Positions 63,631 through 64,000 of a DNA stretch of 64,000 nucleotides are shown piece after piece. This stretch comes from Cyanoderma ruficeps (lineage: Eukaryota; Chordata; Aves; Passeriformes; Timaliidae). The stretch's first letter is position 1. Each line of letters begins with the position of its first letter. The stretch covers positions 682,001-746,000 of the forward strand of contig VZDJ01007747.1 of NCBI GenBank assembly GCA_008694505.1, written 5' to 3'. The position numbers and the translations under genes were made by a program. The notes below the pieces were generated by a model that saw only the letters and a program-made list of their open reading frames with translations, ran no database searches and was not told the DNA's origin.

Positions 63631-63650
63631 GTAAGGAGACAGCGGGGGAG

Positions 63651-63657
63651 ATCAAAG
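63651..63657 (-). promoter_or_regulatory. TCF/LEF consensus site (ATCAAAG on plus)
   Basis: On the minus strand it reads CTTTGATC, the optimal LEF1 binding core. It follows the putative plus-strand donor at 63631 by 20 nt. Confidence 0.4.
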
Positions 63658-63707
63658 AGTTTGGGGAGCTGGAGCCGAAATGTGCAGTGGAAAGAAAGTA
63701 AAATCAA

Positions 63708-63728
63708 GTAAATAAATAAATAAATAAT
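63708..63728 (+). repeat. (TAAA)n microsatellite
   Basis: About five TAAA units just outside the right edge of the CpG island. Confidence 0.85.
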
Positions 63729-63739
63729 AGAAAAGGGGA

Positions 63740-64000
63740 GGGGAAAAAAATTCCTCCGTCCTGGGCGCGTGCCAGTCAGAGGCAAGGGGGAGCAGGGGGA
63801 GCATACAGTGGTCGGGGGGACCGGCGGGAGGGAGGGGGGAAAAAATATTCTCTCAAAAGGGGGTTGCAGTTGTTTTCTGAAAAGAAAAAAAAAATAAAAA
63901 CCAACCAGCGAACCAGCAGACCAACCCTTTTGTTTAAAGCCACTGTGGGGCCAACCGGGCTCAGCCGGGAAGAGCCGACCGACAGCGCGTCCAGGAGCGC
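63740..64000. other. right-hand end of window, no gene recognised
   Basis: Mixed G-rich and A-rich sequence beyond the CpG island. If a divergent transcript starts near 63470 this is its first intron. Confidence 0.5.

Larger units (their letters stand above)
59560..63640. promoter_or_regulatory. CpG island and LEF1 P1 promoter region
   Basis: CpG density rises sharply at about 59560 and stays high to about 63640, with the strongest cores at 59740-61110, 62300-62660, 62770-62940 and 63190-63610. Multiple GC boxes are present (for example around 60935-60960 and 63451-63470). No TATA box is apparent at the expected LEF1 start near 61200, which fits a CpG-island promoter. The island continues more than 2 kb beyond the expected LEF1 start, suggesting bidirectional activity. 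Edges were judged by eye. Confidence 0.85.

Overview
The window is nuclear DNA from a vertebrate, most likely a bird. Three CR1 LINE 3' ends of avian type, compact introns, a CpG-rich promoter and a LEF1 protein close to the vertebrate consensus all point that way. I cannot name the species; a songbird is plausible but not shown.

The window is essentially one gene, LEF1 (lymphoid enhancer-binding factor 1, the HMG-box effector of Wnt/beta-catenin signalling), on the minus strand. All eleven coding exons can be placed to the base. From 5' to 3' they are 60037-59828, 59000-58937, 57487-57354, 19636-19504, 15546-15456, 13244-13161, 11286-11164, 10468-10306, 7606-7499, 3973-3925 and 3263-3229 (stop). 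The joined CDS is 1194 nt (397 aa plus stop; human is 399 aa), every junction is GT-AG and all phases match. The last coding exon has a splice donor 6 nt after the stop, so the 3'UTR lies in a further exon that I could not find; it is probably left of position 1.

Layout: 1-3222 intron 11; 3223-19636 a cluster of eight small exons (4-11) carrying the NLK-target region, alternative exon VI, HMG box and basic tail; 19637-57353 one 37.7-kb intron 3 with no recognisable gene, a well-preserved CR1 and several blocks that look like regulatory elements; 57354-60037 exons 3-1 with short introns; about 59560-63640 a large CpG island holding exon 1, the 5'UTR and promoter sequence; 63400-63700 a possible start of a divergent plus-strand transcript.

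Points of most interest: a phase-preserving 24-nt candidate microexon just upstream of the basic-tail exon; paired TCF/LEF consensus sites in intron 3 and in the upstream CpG island (possible autoregulation); a 5' leader with one uORF ending 2 nt before the LEF1 start, another overlapping it, and a 72-nt pyrimidine tract on the mRNA strand; and a TATA/CArG palindrome at the divergent end of the island. I found no tRNA, rRNA, CRISPR, provirus or second protein-coding gene.
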